The position numbers and the translations under genes were made by a program. The notes below the pieces were generated by a model that was not told the origin of the DNA, made no database searches, and saw only the letters and a list, made by a program, of their open reading frames with translations. DNA of 60,197 nucleotides from Chromera velia (taxonomy: Eukaryota > Sar > Chromeraceae): NCBI GenBank assembly GCA_018398765.1, contig JAHBMJ010001901.1:1-60197 (forward strand), read 5' to 3'. This document shows positions 44,183 through 57,892 of the stretch, piece by piece (within the stretch, counting starts at the first letter, position 1; each line of letters starts with the position of its first letter).

Positions 44183-46770
44183 ATGCGGCCGTCCGGGTGT
44201 TGTCCGGCGTCGCCAAAGGAGGACGTGGAGGCCACAACAGAGCAGAGTACTCGAGATGCAGGAGATGTGGACAGCTCGCGTACTGAGGACACTTTTTGTG
44301 CGTCCAACAGTCGAACAACAACAGAGAGTGGGTGTATTTCCTTGCCCGGACTTCCTCCTACTTCCGTTGCTGCTGTTGCAGCCGCTGCAGCTGCGGCTGC
44401 AGGAGCCAGTGCGATATTAACAAACAATCTAGCACAAGGAGCTTCATCCTCTTCTTCAGGTGCACCCAGTGCTCCAGTGGATGACGCGACGAACGCTCTG
44501 AAGGCCGTTTCGTTGATTTCCAAACAAGGTGCGCCGCGAACTTCGCCCAGTCTTTCCTTCCCTTTGCAGTCTTCCTCGCCTACAAGTCCGACATACGCAG
44601 CAGCAAACGCCAGAATTGCAAACAACATGGCTCTGGAAGTGCTGGCCACAGCAAACAAGCACCGCGGGGTGTCCTACAAGCAGATCACCACACACCCAGA
44701 GACAGTGCGAGAACTGGAAATGATTCTGGATCAGCCGATACCGTTCAACTTGTTGCAACGGTTCACAGGTCTGGTAAAGCTTTCCTTCATGCACCAGTCG
44801 CTGACCTCTCTGGAGGGTATCGGGAAATGCCCTCATCTGGAGGAATTGTGGGTGAGTGAGAACAATCTTTCCTCCCTGAAGCCTTTGAGGGGGTGTAAGT
44901 GCCTGACAACTTTAGATGCCAGCTTCAACCGTTTGTTGACACTCGATGACGGGGCCCTGGATGGGTTGAACAAACTGAGCCGCCTATGGGTGGGGGGTAA
45001 CAGGCTCAGATCACTGGAGGGAATCGGTTCTGCAGTCTCGCTGACAGAGCTCAACGCAGCAAGCAACAAGATCGATGCGCTTGGAAAGTCACTCCTTCCG
45101 TGCAAGAAACTTCGGAAACTTCTCTTGGCGGACAACCGCATCTTTTCCCTTTCTGACATCGACGCCCTGACCCGCCTCCCCAGTCTCAGCCAGCTTCACT
45201 TTTCGGACCCTGACTGGGGCGAGAACCCCCTCTGCTCCCTGTGCAACTACCAGACCTACGTGCTGTACAGGCTCCCTTTGCTTCAGGTTTGTTTGTTGTT
45301 TGGACTGAAACACTCTCTTCGTCTCTTTCCCTCTGTCTTCTCTACAACGAACGAGGCAGAATGATGGTATACGTGGAATTTTGTGCTTTCACTCTCCTGA
45401 CGTCTATATATAGGAAAGTGTGTCTTCAGTGTGACTGCATTCCATGACGTTGGTTTCTGTGTGCTTGCGATTCATGTCCAATCGACAGTGGAAAAACCTG
45501 TAACCCTCCGTATATCCGTGTGTATTGCAAGAGGTATCCTCCCTCCCTCCCTCATCCTGTCAATTGGCCCTCCTCTGCCGGCCTGCCTGTCTGGCTCTCT
45601 GACTATCGTTTGGATTCACAGGCTGGACTTGTTCTTCCCTTCTTCCCTTCTCCCCTGTCTCATAGGAACTGGCTGACACACATATCCTGTGCTGTTTGGC
45701 CTGTTCATATTCCGAGCAACTATTGGCTGATCATTCTGCTTCCCCCATGCACATGCATGCAGGTGTTCGACCAGAGGAGGCTGGGTCCCGAGGCTGCACG
45801 CATAGCCGAAGCGACCTACCTCAAAAAGCGGCTCTACTACCATATGAGAATCAAAACAGTCAAACGACAGGTAGGTAAGTGAGTGAGAAGGGAAGGTAAA
45901 TTGGCGTTCTTTCTCCATCCGCTGGTGTTTTTCTTCTTTCGGGTAGCACAGTCGTCCGTCTTTGCTTTTTTGATTTGCATTTCCACAGCGAAACCTCCTT
46001 TTTGTGCGTGACGTATTTGGAGACATTCTGAGCGTTCGAGCTGATCTCTGAAGATGAACTCTTTTTGATACTGGCTGCTGATTTGGGCACTTTTTCATTT
46101 GTCTTCAATCAAAATTTTGTGCTGTACATTTTGACGCGGTGTTCTTGCCTTTTTCTTTTGCGCAGTTGACAAACGCTCTGAGCATCTGCGAGGACAGGGC
46201 GGTGTGTCTTCGGAAGGCCGTGCTGAGGGAAGCGCAGGCTTTGAACTCCCATCTTAGAAAACTTGCGGTGTTCAACAGAGAAAACGCACGCAGGCAGGGG
46301 GAGACGGGGACAAGTGAGAACGAATTCTCAAACAATCAGCGTGGTGCCTCCTCTCTCTCTTCATCTTCCTCTTCGTCATCCTACTCTTCGGCAGTCGCCG
46401 TAGAGAGGGTCCAGTGTGAGCAGAAGAGGTCCGCACTCAGCTCGAGGGAGACGGAGCGACTGCGCGTGCTGGAAGATCTCCAAAAGGTCAGCGAGGATTG
46501 AAGAGAAAAGCACTGTAGTTCGGGCGTATGGAGAAGGCATCTTAGAAGAGCTTCAGAGCGTGGGAAGGAGGGGATAATTTGGAGGGAGTCTGATACTTTC
46601 CGTGTATCTGCGTCCTGCGATTTTCCTCTTGACTTCTGTGCGCCAAATGCATTGCATGAGTGCTTCTATCTCTTTTCAGCCAGTGAGCGGCAGGTGTTGA
46701 TAACAACCTTCTTGCTTCAAGCTACTCTTGCTGGGGAGACATTCGTACCGATTTGCCTGAGCCTGACAGG

Positions 46771-46802
<32 letters not shown>

Positions 46803-49800
46803 CTTTTTTCTCGTTTTCCTATGTGTAGAGAATCAGACAAAAAGTTACTTTCCTTCTGCTGCTGTGCTGCTCTGGCTTTCTGCAGATGCATGAAAACGTA
46901 ATTGCTCGTATGAAGAGCTTGCGTCACTTGTCGGTCTCTCGCCTTCTCTCCGAGCTGGAGTCGGGTGGGAACACAAGACTTGAGCTCGGCACTCCAGCAG
47001 ATCTGTGGTTCGACCTGGCGGCACGGAGAGTAGCTGCATCGTTCCGACCTGAGGACTTTGCACGATTCGGCATTGTTGGAATTCGGTTAGTTCGTCTTTT
47101 TTGTGTTGCTATGAAGAGAGCAAAGACGGGCTACAGCAGACACATCATTTCAATTTCCTTCATTGATTTGTCATACGAGCCAAGCCAAAGGAGAGCGTGA
47201 ATTCTGCAAGACAAGGGAAACGCATGGGTAGTCGGGAAACGGATAAAAAGCACCAGCGCGAAAAGAGGATGGAAGGACCAAAGAAAGAAAGAAAGAAAGA
47301 AAGGATCAAAAATTGAACGGCCTTGAGAACCACTTTTTGCCAAAATGAATGCTGATTTCTTCTTTCCTTCCTGCGCTTCCACTGGCCTCCCTCCCTTGCA
47401 GAATTCGAGGGGTTACCCGGATTCACAATAGAAGTTTGAGGGCAAAGTTTGAGGAATGCTGGTCAGTCAGTCAGACAATTGACAATGTCTTCAGCCTGCC
47501 CGTCACGTTTATGTGGATAGACCCGTAGATGATCCCGTCGCTGACCAACTCACTCACTAATCCCGCCAATGACTCACGCTTATCTCCAGGGAGGCAGCGA
47601 GACGGCAGCAACGACGGGCAATGAAATCTTTGCATGTGCCTGTACGCGGATTTCTTGTTGACCGTGCGGACGGTCCTCTTCTTTGTTGCAAACTCCTTTT
47701 CTTCCCTCTACTCTTTCAATTTGGCCTGTTGCCTGCAGCGACCGTTACGGGACGGAGAGCATCTTGAGATTTCTTCCTGTTGCTGCTGGTGGGGCTGCAA
47801 GTGCTGAAGGTGTGGAGGTTCTCCTTTACGGGGAGGACCCGGAACATCCTGGGGACCTCGACAGGTGAATGGGGGAAGAGGGGGGGAGGGAGATTGGAAC
47901 AAAGAAAGATGAGAGAGCGCATCTGCTTTGGTGGTTTGTGGAGAAGTGAAGGGCTCCTCTGTGAATAGCGGGCCAAAAGATAGACCAAAACAGAGAGTGG
48001 GAATGACGGTGAAACCTAGATTGTTGCTGGAATGGAGGAAGGGAGAGTACAGATAAGCCGAACCTGGTGCAGAATTTGAGGCCCATTTTTGTTTCTTTGT
48101 CTTCTCTCTGTGCCTCTTTCTTTTTTTGCCTGTGTGGTCGTGTCTGTTTTTCTTTCTTTTTGTTCCGTAATTTGTTCTTCGCTCTTGTCTGTCATATATA
48201 CATTGCAGGATTGCTGAAGAGGGTTTCGGGTGTCTGTACAGCTGCAACCCTGAGGACTCCTCTCGAGGATCGGGGGGGTGGACTGCAGAGGGGGGACACT
48301 CCAGCCTGGAGGGAGACTCCTCATCATCCTCATCATCCTCGGACAGGAAGACGAAGAAATCGTCCTTTCGGCCTCCTCGGGCTCCGTTCATTCCCCTGAC
48401 AAACTCCTTTGCGGTCGCTGAAGGGCCCCGGCTGAATGCCTATTTGGAGAGTTCAGAGGGGAAGATGATACAGAGAGCATACGACAGGTTGGTTGGGTGG
48501 TCGGCTCTTTTTTCAGAAGAAAGAAAAGCAAACGCAAACGCAACGGTGAATTTGACCCATAGAGAACCGACCGATGATTTTCAGTCAGAGGAAACGATGG
48601 CCCACCAGCCCTGAGGCAAAACGAGAGGGACGTTTCTCCATTGCAAGAACCGATTTGTAAAAGCGCTGAAGAGTGTATGCATGTCTTTCACCTCTAAGGG
48701 CCTTTTTTGGTCAGAAACTGCAACTGGTCACTAGGGCACGAATCTCTTTTCTTCTCTTCTGAACACGCGACTTTTCCCTTCTTTTTGTTCTTTTCGATTC
48801 TTTGGCGAAAACGCTGGGAACAAAAATGCTCCCGTGCGGGAAGGCCATCTCCCGATTTGCTTCGCTCTTTGCCTTCTTTGCAGTGTCTTTGAGATGCAGT
48901 TGCGAATTAAATGCGTTGACACACAATGAATGACTCTCGGAGCAAACTCTCTTCTCTCTCTACTCATTGAATTGAACTTACAACTTAACCTTTTCTCTCT
49001 CTCTCTCGGCTCTTTCGATTCTTTCGCTTGCAGGCATCAGCCCCGCGCTCTGTGTCCTGACCACACTGGGAGTGCTGCCCTTTCAGGCGACGGTCCCAAA
49101 ACACCAAACAATCATCTGATCTCACAGACAGTGGACGGGTCAGAGGACCCATCTGCCCCCTCTCCGTCTGTTCCCTCAACAGCGCCTCATGGGGGCGCAT
49201 CTGCCTCCTCTCGGAGGTGCATGCGTCTGCCTGCAGGGCAGGTTCTCGTCTGCCTGGCCAATGTGCGGAAGAGCGCAGAAGACGATCCCCCGTGTTTCAC
49301 CGAAGCCGCACCAGGGGCCGTGTGGAGGGCCTTCCCCTCGAGTCGCGCTCTGCAGACTCACCCCGGAGTTAGGCTTTCAGACTGTGACTCGGACACAGAA
49401 AGGGAAGCTCCCCAGCCTTCCGAAGGCGCCTCCTCTTCCCCTGGAGTCCCTTCCTCTGCTTCCGCTTCAGCCTCACTGCAGCCCTCTTCTTCCGGCCTCC
49501 AGCGGGAAGAGAGTGAAAGAAAGGACACGGCGTCGGTGGCAGGGGAGGAGAAGGAGAAGGAGAAGCCAAAAGAGAAAGAGAAGGAAAGACGAAAGACCCC
49601 ACCCAAACCACCACAGCCCCTAATGGCTGTATACAGGAGAAGAATCGTCCCTCCCGGAGCAAACAGCCGACAGTGTGCTGCCAGGCGGGCCCTTCTCCAG
49701 CCAGGACAGCACAACTTGCCTTCCGGGGCCTCCGCACCGAGTCCTCCCCGGAAGCCCCCACCCCGGAAAGGGGGGGGCTCTGATCCTTCCCCTGACAAAC

Positions 49801-52800
49801 CAGGAAAGATCTGGTGGGTCCTCAGTCCGGATCTAGTCTACCCTGACTGTGTAGTTTCCTTCGACTACATATACGAAGATCAGGTAGGATCAGCACAGCA
49901 GTCGAATGAGGGCAGCAGAGACGGGGCCTCCTCATGCGGACAAGATCAGTCTCCTCAGGAAAAAGAGAAGGCGGTGACACGAGGGTCGCCAGAGGGACCG
50001 GGGGGTACGGGCTCCCAGTCTGCCACCACAGAATCTTCTGGAACGATCGCGACAGTGGCAGCCCCTGCCCCTGCGGCTGCTTCCTCTGCTCCCACCAAGA
50101 GGGAGAGGGGGGAGTACTCAAAGGGTTCGGGGGGTCTTGCTCGAGGGGGGGAGAGAGAGAGAAGGGGGGGACTGAATGCGTCATCCGCCTCTCATGGAGC
50201 TGAGGCAAATGACGCCGGTGAGAAAGGGGGGGGAGGTGCGGGGGGGCAAAAGGGAGCGAATGAAAGTTTGTTGGATGGAGGACCGGGACGCGAGCTTCCT
50301 TCCGGATGTTTTGTGTATGGATCTGGGGGGGGGTCGTCAGGTCCTCCTCAAGGGTCGCCTGTGGACTCAGATGAGGAAGAAGATCCGATGCCGGGAGGGC
50401 GGGGGAGTGGAACGGAGACCGGAGGACTGCACAGGGCGACAGCGAATGATGTGACCGGAGGTGCAGATGTTACGGGTGGGCATGCAGCAACGTCGGGGTT
50501 CTTCCTCACAGGGCAGAACAAGTACGGGCCCTTCAAAACTGTTATCAAGTAGGTGTATAAGAGAATAATGCATGATTGTGGCGGTGCATGGATGGCCTGT
50601 TTGATGACGAAATGCATAGGTGATAGAGAGCGTTGATGTTTCTATCACAGAGTGAGAACAGATTGTTTGCCTTCCTTCAGCAGTTAACTGAATCAGACAA
50701 TTCTCTCTCCTTCTGCTTTCTTCGGCTGAATGTTCATTCAGACGGTCAAGCATACTGCTCCACACCCCGAACCATACATGGATGGAGTCTTTTCCCTCTT
50801 GCGTTTCTGTTTCACGGTAAATATACTTGACAGCCTTGGAGCAATGGGATGCAATCAATGTCTTGCAGCCACTTTCGCCACTGCTGCTCCCTCATCGCCC
50901 CTATGTCCTTCCATGAAGGGAAGGCGGGGGGTGGGGCGGGAAAGGAAGTCGCAGGGGAATTCGGTGGAAGGGAAAACCGGGAGCGGGACAGGGAGAAGGA
51001 GAGGGACAGGGAAAAAGAGAGGGAGAGAGATATGGCCTCTCTCTGTCTCGAGGGTTTGCCTCCCAACGTGCCGGCCTTCCCAGAGATGCACGTCATCTTC
51101 CCGTCCACCTTGTCGGACCCTCGTCTCACGTTCCCCTTACGGCCTTCAGAAAGCAGAGCCGGCGCAACAGAACAGGGAGTCCCGGGAGTGCCCGTCGCCG
51201 CACCCACGCCCGAGCCCCACCCTTGCAGAGAGCCCGCCCAACCGAGAATGTCCACTTTATTGAATTTGGACCTAAGCAACAGAGGTCTTCAACGAATTGC
51301 ACACGGAGTCTTTGACTGTCTCCATTCTCTCCGTCACCTTGATCTTTCACACAATCAGATCGAGAGCCTAAGTGCTGTGTTTCCAGGGAAGCATGGGAAG
51401 ACGGCTGTCTGCACAATTCCTTCTTTGACGTCTTTGGACCTCTCCTTCAATCTGTTGGAGAGAGCAGCGGCTCTCCCCGGAGTTCCTGGGCTGAGGCGAC
51501 TGGATCTGTCGTTCAACCCCCTTCTCTTTGTTGAAGATGTGGGGGAGCTTGGTCAGTCGGGTGGTCGGCAATCGGTTTTGCTTTTCTTCAGAGGCGAGGT
51601 GTAGTATAGTGTTGGAAAGACTTTTTCTAATTTCTGGTCGCTTACCGCCTTTGTCTCCTTGCGGGATGTACAGTTCATTTGAAGGAGCAGAGAATGTCGT
51701 GGAGGACTCAGAAGAAAAGAACGCGAGAGAGTCACCCAATCGCTGCTTGGAATGCAAGGTGGGAAGACACCACGTGCACTAAGAGAGAGCTTCTCGGACC
51801 ACTCCTTTTTTCTCGCAGCACGAACAAGAAATTTCCTCGATGTTATGACTTCCTTTTACGGCATTCTTGCATTTGCATACATCGTCGTTTGATCACTCCT
51901 TCCTTCTTCTGGAGTGCTTCATGCAGCTTCTTGGGTCTGCGGGTTGACCTCTCTTTGTCTTCGACACACGCCCCTAGCCTCCCACTGGAATTACAGGCGA
52001 ACGGTTCTGACCAGTTTCCCCGCCCTGACCGAGTTTGACACCCGTCCCGTCCTCCCACAGGAGCGGGCCGCCCTCCCTGTGGGCCTCTCACCTGCTTCGG
52101 GAGGTTTCTCCATTTCTCCAAGGAGAATTCTTCAGAGAGCGGTTGACCTCTCTGGCCCATCAGACACCCCAGTTCACTATCCAATGGCTCTGCCTCCGCC
52201 TGCAAAAAATGAAAGAGGAGCGCCCATTTTTGATGGCCGATGGAAAGGAGAGGGAGAAGACACAGAATCTCATAATCAGAAAGAGTCAAATAATGCTGAA
52301 GGAGCAGAGACACAGCAGAAGAAAAGAGCATTGAAGGGAAAGGAGAAAGACGGGGGAAATGACGATTTGTCGTCCCATTCATGTACATCTCCAAATGACA
52401 GGACTGTGAGAACAGAAGAATGGTCTTCGCCTTCCCGTTTTGCCTCGTCGCTCTCACTTTCCTTCTCTCTGGGGTCTGCTCTCGGCGTCTCCCTCCCTCC
52501 CTCTTCATCTTCCTCCTCGTCCCCCTTCCCCCAAAGTAGTCAGATGACCGTCCCCCCCATCACCTCACTAGACCTCTGTCCATGGGCGTCTCTAGTCGAG
52601 ACTTTGGACCTCCAACGCCTCGAGCTCTTGGTGGGTTTTTTCTTCCTTTGGAGAGGCAATCAGCGGAGCAAGAAGTAGCACGTTGCCTGCTTACTTTCCC
52701 TCCATCCCGTCTTTCGCCCTGCTGTTTCAGCTCGCGCCAGACACGCATCCATCTCATGAAAGTGCTTTTTGACGCTCCAACATACTCCACGATTTTGATC

Positions 52801-55800
52801 TTTCTCTCAAATACCCTTGTCTCCTGCCTCTCTCTTTCTCTCCTTCTGCAGAGAATTCCGGACCTCTCTGCGCTAACTCGTCTCCGGAGACTGAACTTGT
52901 CGGACAATCACCTGACGGACCTCTCTTGCGCGTCTGGGTGCAAGCAACTCCAGGAATTAATGGCCGAGTCCAACGAAATCGGGTCATTCAAGGAGGTTGT
53001 AAAGCTCTCACAACTGCGCTGCCTCGATTTGGCGTCCAACCAAATCTCAGATGTGCCTGAGTCCCTGGCAGAGCTCACACAGCTCTCACAGCTCAGGTGG
53101 GGGCTGCAATCGGGTAGAGGGAGAGGATTCTGCGTGAAGATGAAGAGAAAAAGAAAACCAACTAGAATCCAAACAAAAGAGGGGCCCGTGCACACAATCG
53201 CAATTAAGAATGCACTCACTGGACCCGATCTTCTCGTTTCCCGTGTCTCTTCTCTCTCACACAGAAGCTCTTCGCAAAGAGTGAAGCGCATTCCTGCTTC
53301 TCTAAACTGATCTTCTTCCTTCCCCACGATGTTTGCGCTTTACCGGTCCTGTCTGCCCCCCTTGCTTCCTCTCAAATGGATGCGTGCAGTCTTGACGGAA
53401 ACCTGATTGATTCTCTGGACGCCTTCGCGTCGTTGGACAACTTGAGCGAGCTCTACGCAAGCAACTGCCTGATTGAGGAGGTCAGGGCGCTCCTGGCCCT
53501 GAAACACCTGAACAAACTCCTAATCCTCGACTTGGGAGGCAACTCCGTCTGCAGCGCTCCTGACTACAGACAGTATGCGGTGTTCCATCTGCAGGTAGGT
53601 GGGTGTGTGGGTGGGGGAGCGATGACAACGCGATGGCAAATTCGGAATCGAACTGTCTCTTCTGTGTCTGCTGCCTCTCCTCTCCCCTCATTTTGTCACA
53701 GTGTCTCCCGCTTTCAGATCTTCTCGGTGTTGTTTCCTGAGGCAGAAGGTCTCTTCCCCTTGTTCTGCATCTCGACCATCAAATCGAATCTGCGTTGCTT
53801 CTTTCGTATTGCATAGGCTCAATCACTGCAACTGGATCAGTGAAAGTTCCTTCTCTTCTCCCTGCTCTCCCGTGAACAGAAATTGAAGGTTCTCGACAGC
53901 GTTGGCGTCTCTCACCTTGAGCAGGTCTGTTGTCTGGTTGCGGACAAGAGGGGTACAGTGAGTGTGTGTGTGCGTGTGGGCCGGGGGGNGGATGTCTCTT
54001 GCTTCTTTCTTCCTCCGCTTCTCTTTCAGCTTTGTTCCGTGTTGATTTGAAATGAAGAAACACGTCTACATGAGAGAGAGGGCCATTTCCAATGCAAATG
54101 CACCTGCAAGTGTCACCACAGATTCATCGCTGCAGTTAGTCATGGATTTCCCCCTTTTGTTCAATTTCGCTATCCCACACACACCTCCCTGCAGGCGAGT
54201 GCCAGGGACAGGTTCGCAGGGAAGCTGACCATCGAGCTCTTGGAAGACAGACTCGGAGCGTCTGCTTGCTACTCGTACAAGTCAGTGAGTGAGTTGAGTG
54301 AATGGGGGCTTGGACAGGGGACGAAGTGGGGGGGAGGCGAACAGTAGGGGAAAAGTTTCTTTGTGAATGACAAAAGAAGAGATGGCTGAAAAAATTGGTG
54401 TGGAGCTGCGCCCTCGAGGTTCTTTTTGCTTGCTTGCTACCTTTATTTAAGAAGAAGATGAGGAGGCGGAACGAAAGGAAGGGACGAAGAAGAAGAATCG
54501 AAAAAGGCACACCGGAAGTGATGAAGCGCTGTTTGTGTGCGTGCGTACAGATGGGTGCATATTCGCGTGTGCGTATGTGCAGGGTGATTGATCTCTCCAA
54601 TTCACGTCTGCGTGACGTGGGCGTCCTCTTGAACGATGAGTTCTTCCCCTCTCTCAGGTCGGGGGCAAGAGGAAAGGGGGAATAGCGGGGGCAAAAATTT
54701 CTATGCTGTTTAAGAAAATACGTCTAGTTTTTTTCTGCCCTTTCTTTTGAGATTGATGAAATCGGACACTTCTTCTTCTTCTTCTTCTTCTTCTTCAATC
54801 CTTTTTGATTCACGCAAGAGGTGTCTTCAAAAGGGTGGGAGTTCTAGCCATGGCCCTCTTCCCAAATCAAATCCGGGGCCCAAAGATATTCTCTAGCTCG
54901 TATGCTTTTCCGCTTCACATCGCTCTCGCTTCTTTTTTTTGTTCTTTCTGTTTTTGTAAGCGTAGCCCCTTTTCCGTCGCCTCTCTTTCTCCTTCGATGT
55001 CCCCTCGTCTAGCTTTGATTGCATTCTCGATCTCCCTTCGTGTCGTTTTGCTCCTTCAGAGAGTTGAACTTGGACGGGAACCTACTCTCTTCAGTCGCGT
55101 CTCTTGGGCCTCTCCCAAAGCTGATGGTCAGTCTCTCTCTCCCTCTGTCTGTCTGGCTTTTCGTCTTTCTGTTTGCAGTAAACGCTCGGTCAGGCACGTA
55201 GGCACACTCGATCCATCAGTCTACAGAAATGAGGGCATGAGCAGTCGTGGAATGGCTCAAAGGACCATAAAGGGAAGGATTTATCAGTCAAGTCAACACT
55301 TTGGAAAGAAGGCAGATGACCAAGAATCTTGGCCTCACCTCAGCGCATTCGTATGACTCCCCTGTCCATAATTGTACGTTGACATGCAGGCGCTTCGACT
55401 GAACAGAAACAAGCTGGAGCTCGACAAGGCCTTCGCACCGACAGACAACAACGCAGAGGACCAGGAACCTCAGGCACCCCCTGCAGGCCTCCCATCACTG
55501 CCCTCTCTCCAGGTCGGTCTGCACTCATTCAAAAATGAACAAACAAACAAAAAAATTTGCCGGACCGGTAAGCAGTCAGGGGACTGAGGGGGTTCCACAG
55601 AAGTTGTGCAAGATTCTTGGCTGTATCCTTTTTCAGAGGACCCCGGTTTTCGCACGTTTTCTTGCCGCAGATGGAGACTCCCACAGACACAGTGGAGTGA
55701 CAGAAATATCTTGCCCATGCACGCGTCAATTCTCCTTAATCCCCCCCCCCTTTCTGTTGTGCAGGTCCTAGAGTTAGGACAAAACGGAATCAGCGACTTG

Positions 55801-56733
55801 AAGCCCTTCGAGCGTCTCGCCCCCCACCTGCACAACCTGAGGGTCCTCAACCTCCAGGGGAATGAGATCTCCAAGTCAGCCAGGCAGCCTCCTCGCTTGT
55901 TTCACTCTAAACGTTTTGCTGCTGCTTGCAGAAAAATGAAGCCCGCGTCAGCTTATGTCGACGTTCTCGTAGCTTTCTGAGCTATATCGTGCGAAAGATG
56001 GCTTCAAGCCGCTTCTTCTTGACAGTCTGTGTTGACCCTTTAAGCTGCCCTCCCAGTATTTGCACAGAAGTTTCCGGCATACATCAGTCAATTGTCTCCT
56101 TTCTTCTGCATTTTTCTTATTTCAGGGTGGAGGGCCTGTCCGGTTTGAAGAGCCTGAGAGAGTTGGTGCTTGACCGCAATAAGATCAGACAGCTGGACGC
56201 AGGGAGCTTCGAGGGCCTCCGATCTCTGAGGGAACTGCACATGGAGGACAATGGACTCAAGTAAGCCCAGTAGACAGGCAGGCAGGCTAGCAGGGTGTGT
56301 GTCTCTCTCTGTGTGTGTGTGTGTGTGAAAGAAGGCGCATGGGGTTGACTGTCCGTCTGTCAGTCTGTCAACTTTTCAAGTTGCACTCGAAACGGAATGT
56401 CGAGGTCTTTTTCTATCACACTCTTTTTGCTTTTCCGCGTCTTCTGACTCCTCGTGACGCGAACTGATGCTGATTCCCTCCCTGCAGGTCTCTGAGCAAC
56501 CTCCATCCCCTCCAACGGCTGCGGGCTCTGTTTCTGTCTCTGAACAGAGTGGCAGAGGTGGCTGAGGTCGAGAAACTGGAACCGTTGAGAAGCCTCTCTC
56601 AACTCACGTGAGTAAATAAAGTCACCAGATTTCACGACGTTCTCTTTTCTCTTCTATTGTGCCTGGTTGGAGCCGTCTTCGGTCATCTCTCTCTCTCCCT
56701 CTCCCTCCCTCCCTCTCTCTCTCTCTCCCTCTC

Positions 56734-56827
<94 letters not shown>

Positions 56828-57892
56828 TTTGTCCGTTGTTTCTGTTTGTTTTCACTCTGTGGCTGTCGATGCGTCCATCCTTCTTTGCATCGCATGGTGA
56901 GCAGGTGTGGGGAATGGTGTCGGGAGGGTTGTAAATAAATCACTCCGGCCTTTCCTTCATACCTCAATTCCTTTCCTTTCCTCACTGCCCTCCCCTCCCC
57001 TGTCCCTCTTGCTGTATGCAGTCTGGCGCACAACCCCGTCGCTAGGAAACCTCTCTACCGCACGAGCGTGATTCGGATGATGCCCTCTCTCCGGTCTGTA
57101 GACGGACAAGAGATCTCGACGGAGGAGAGGGAGCGCGTGGAAGCGATGACTCTCCTCTCAGTCCCCGTGATGGGAATGGGCGGCCTCGCCTCGGGCCTGC
57201 AAGGAAGGTTCCCTGCAGGGGCAGGCCCCATCCCTGCTGCCATCCAGCTGGACACCGGGTGCCCGGGGCTGCCTGTCGGTTTGGGCTTCCCTCCTGTGCA
57301 GACTCCTGCAGGAGGGGGGGGGTCGGGGGGCCTGTCTGTTGCAACAGGAGCGGGGGGGACCGGTTCTTTGCAGCAGAGCAGAACGGCCTCCATGAGCGTC
57401 CATGGCCTGGGTGGTGGAGTGGGGGCTGTGTCTGCATCCTCTGGGTCTGCAGGGGGAGTGGGTGGAAGGGGAATTCTGGAGAACAGAACCTCCCAGCCCC
57501 CCGCGGGGGGGGTTCGTGGGAGTGGCGGTCTCAGGTTCACCGGCAGTAATGGTGACGCAGGTTACCCCCCCACTAGCATTGGATCGGGCAATGGATACTC
57601 CGGAAGGGGCCCTGTGCATATTGGGATTGACAATTCTAGCACGAACAAGGGGAAACTGCCTGTGAAGATTTTGTCCCTCTCGTTCGATCCCTTTTCGCAA
57701 CACATACAGGCAGCGTCGGGGGCTCACCAATCTGGTGGGACAGGGGGGCTGTCTTCAGGGTTCAATTCGCACATTGCACCTTTCTCTGCGTCTGCCGGGA
57801 GTGGGGGGGCAAGGGTGCATGCGGGGGGGGCAGCGGTCTCTGCAGTGCGGACGTCGATGCGGTCCGTTTTAGAACGGAATCCCGTCAAGTGA
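44183..57892 (+). CDS. LRRC9: LRRC9 homologue, large leucine-rich-repeat protein
   Basis: Exons are 44183-45286, 45763-45870, 46166-46486, 46886-47085, 47402-47461, 47739-47864, 48209-48487, 49034-50548, [50742-50816 optional], 50869-51551, 51927-52630, 52852-53096, 53390-53594, 53880-53924, 54195-54280, 54583-54657, 55060-55126, 55390-55512, 55765-55874, 56126-56260, 56488-56607 and 57022-57892. All phases join; without the optional exon this is 7,182 nt (2,393 aa). A first LRR block (exon 1) ends at NPLCSLCNYQTYVLYRLPLL, then YLKKRLYYHMRIKTVKRQ, the non-LRR middle (LELGTPADLWFD; GVTRIHNRSLRAKFEE; WWVLSPDLVYPDCVVSFDYI), then a long second LRR block (LVLDRNKIRQLDAGSFEGL). This order is that of LRRC9. 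It is longer than the animal protein (about 1,450 aa) because of disordered inserts in exons 1, 8 and 11 and a Gly/Ser-rich tail. LRRC9 is associated with ciliated cells; a flagellar role here is inference. Confidence 0.88.
46771..46802. repeat. (GT)n microsatellite
   Basis: A GT dinucleotide run lies in intron 3 of the LRRC9 homologue. Confidence 0.9.
54773..54796. repeat. (CTT)n microsatellite
   Basis: A short CTT run lies in an intron of the LRRC9 homologue, between exons 54583-54657 and 55060-55126. Confidence 0.85.
56686..56824. repeat. (CT)n microsatellite, about 140 bp
   Basis: Nearly pure CT repeat lies in the last intron of the LRRC9 homologue. Open frames on both strands here are repeat translation only. 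Confidence 0.92.

Noticed and set aside
47599-47660. Extra exon between 47461 and 47739 of the LRRC9 homologue (EAARRQQRRAMKSLHV)
   Set aside because: It can join upstream in phase, but no donor gives the phase needed by the next exon. The direct 47461-47739 join works.
56657-57033. Three overlapping plus-strand ORFs and minus-strand ORFs of 77-116 codons
   Set aside because: Pure CT-repeat translation in the last intron of the LRRC9 homologue.
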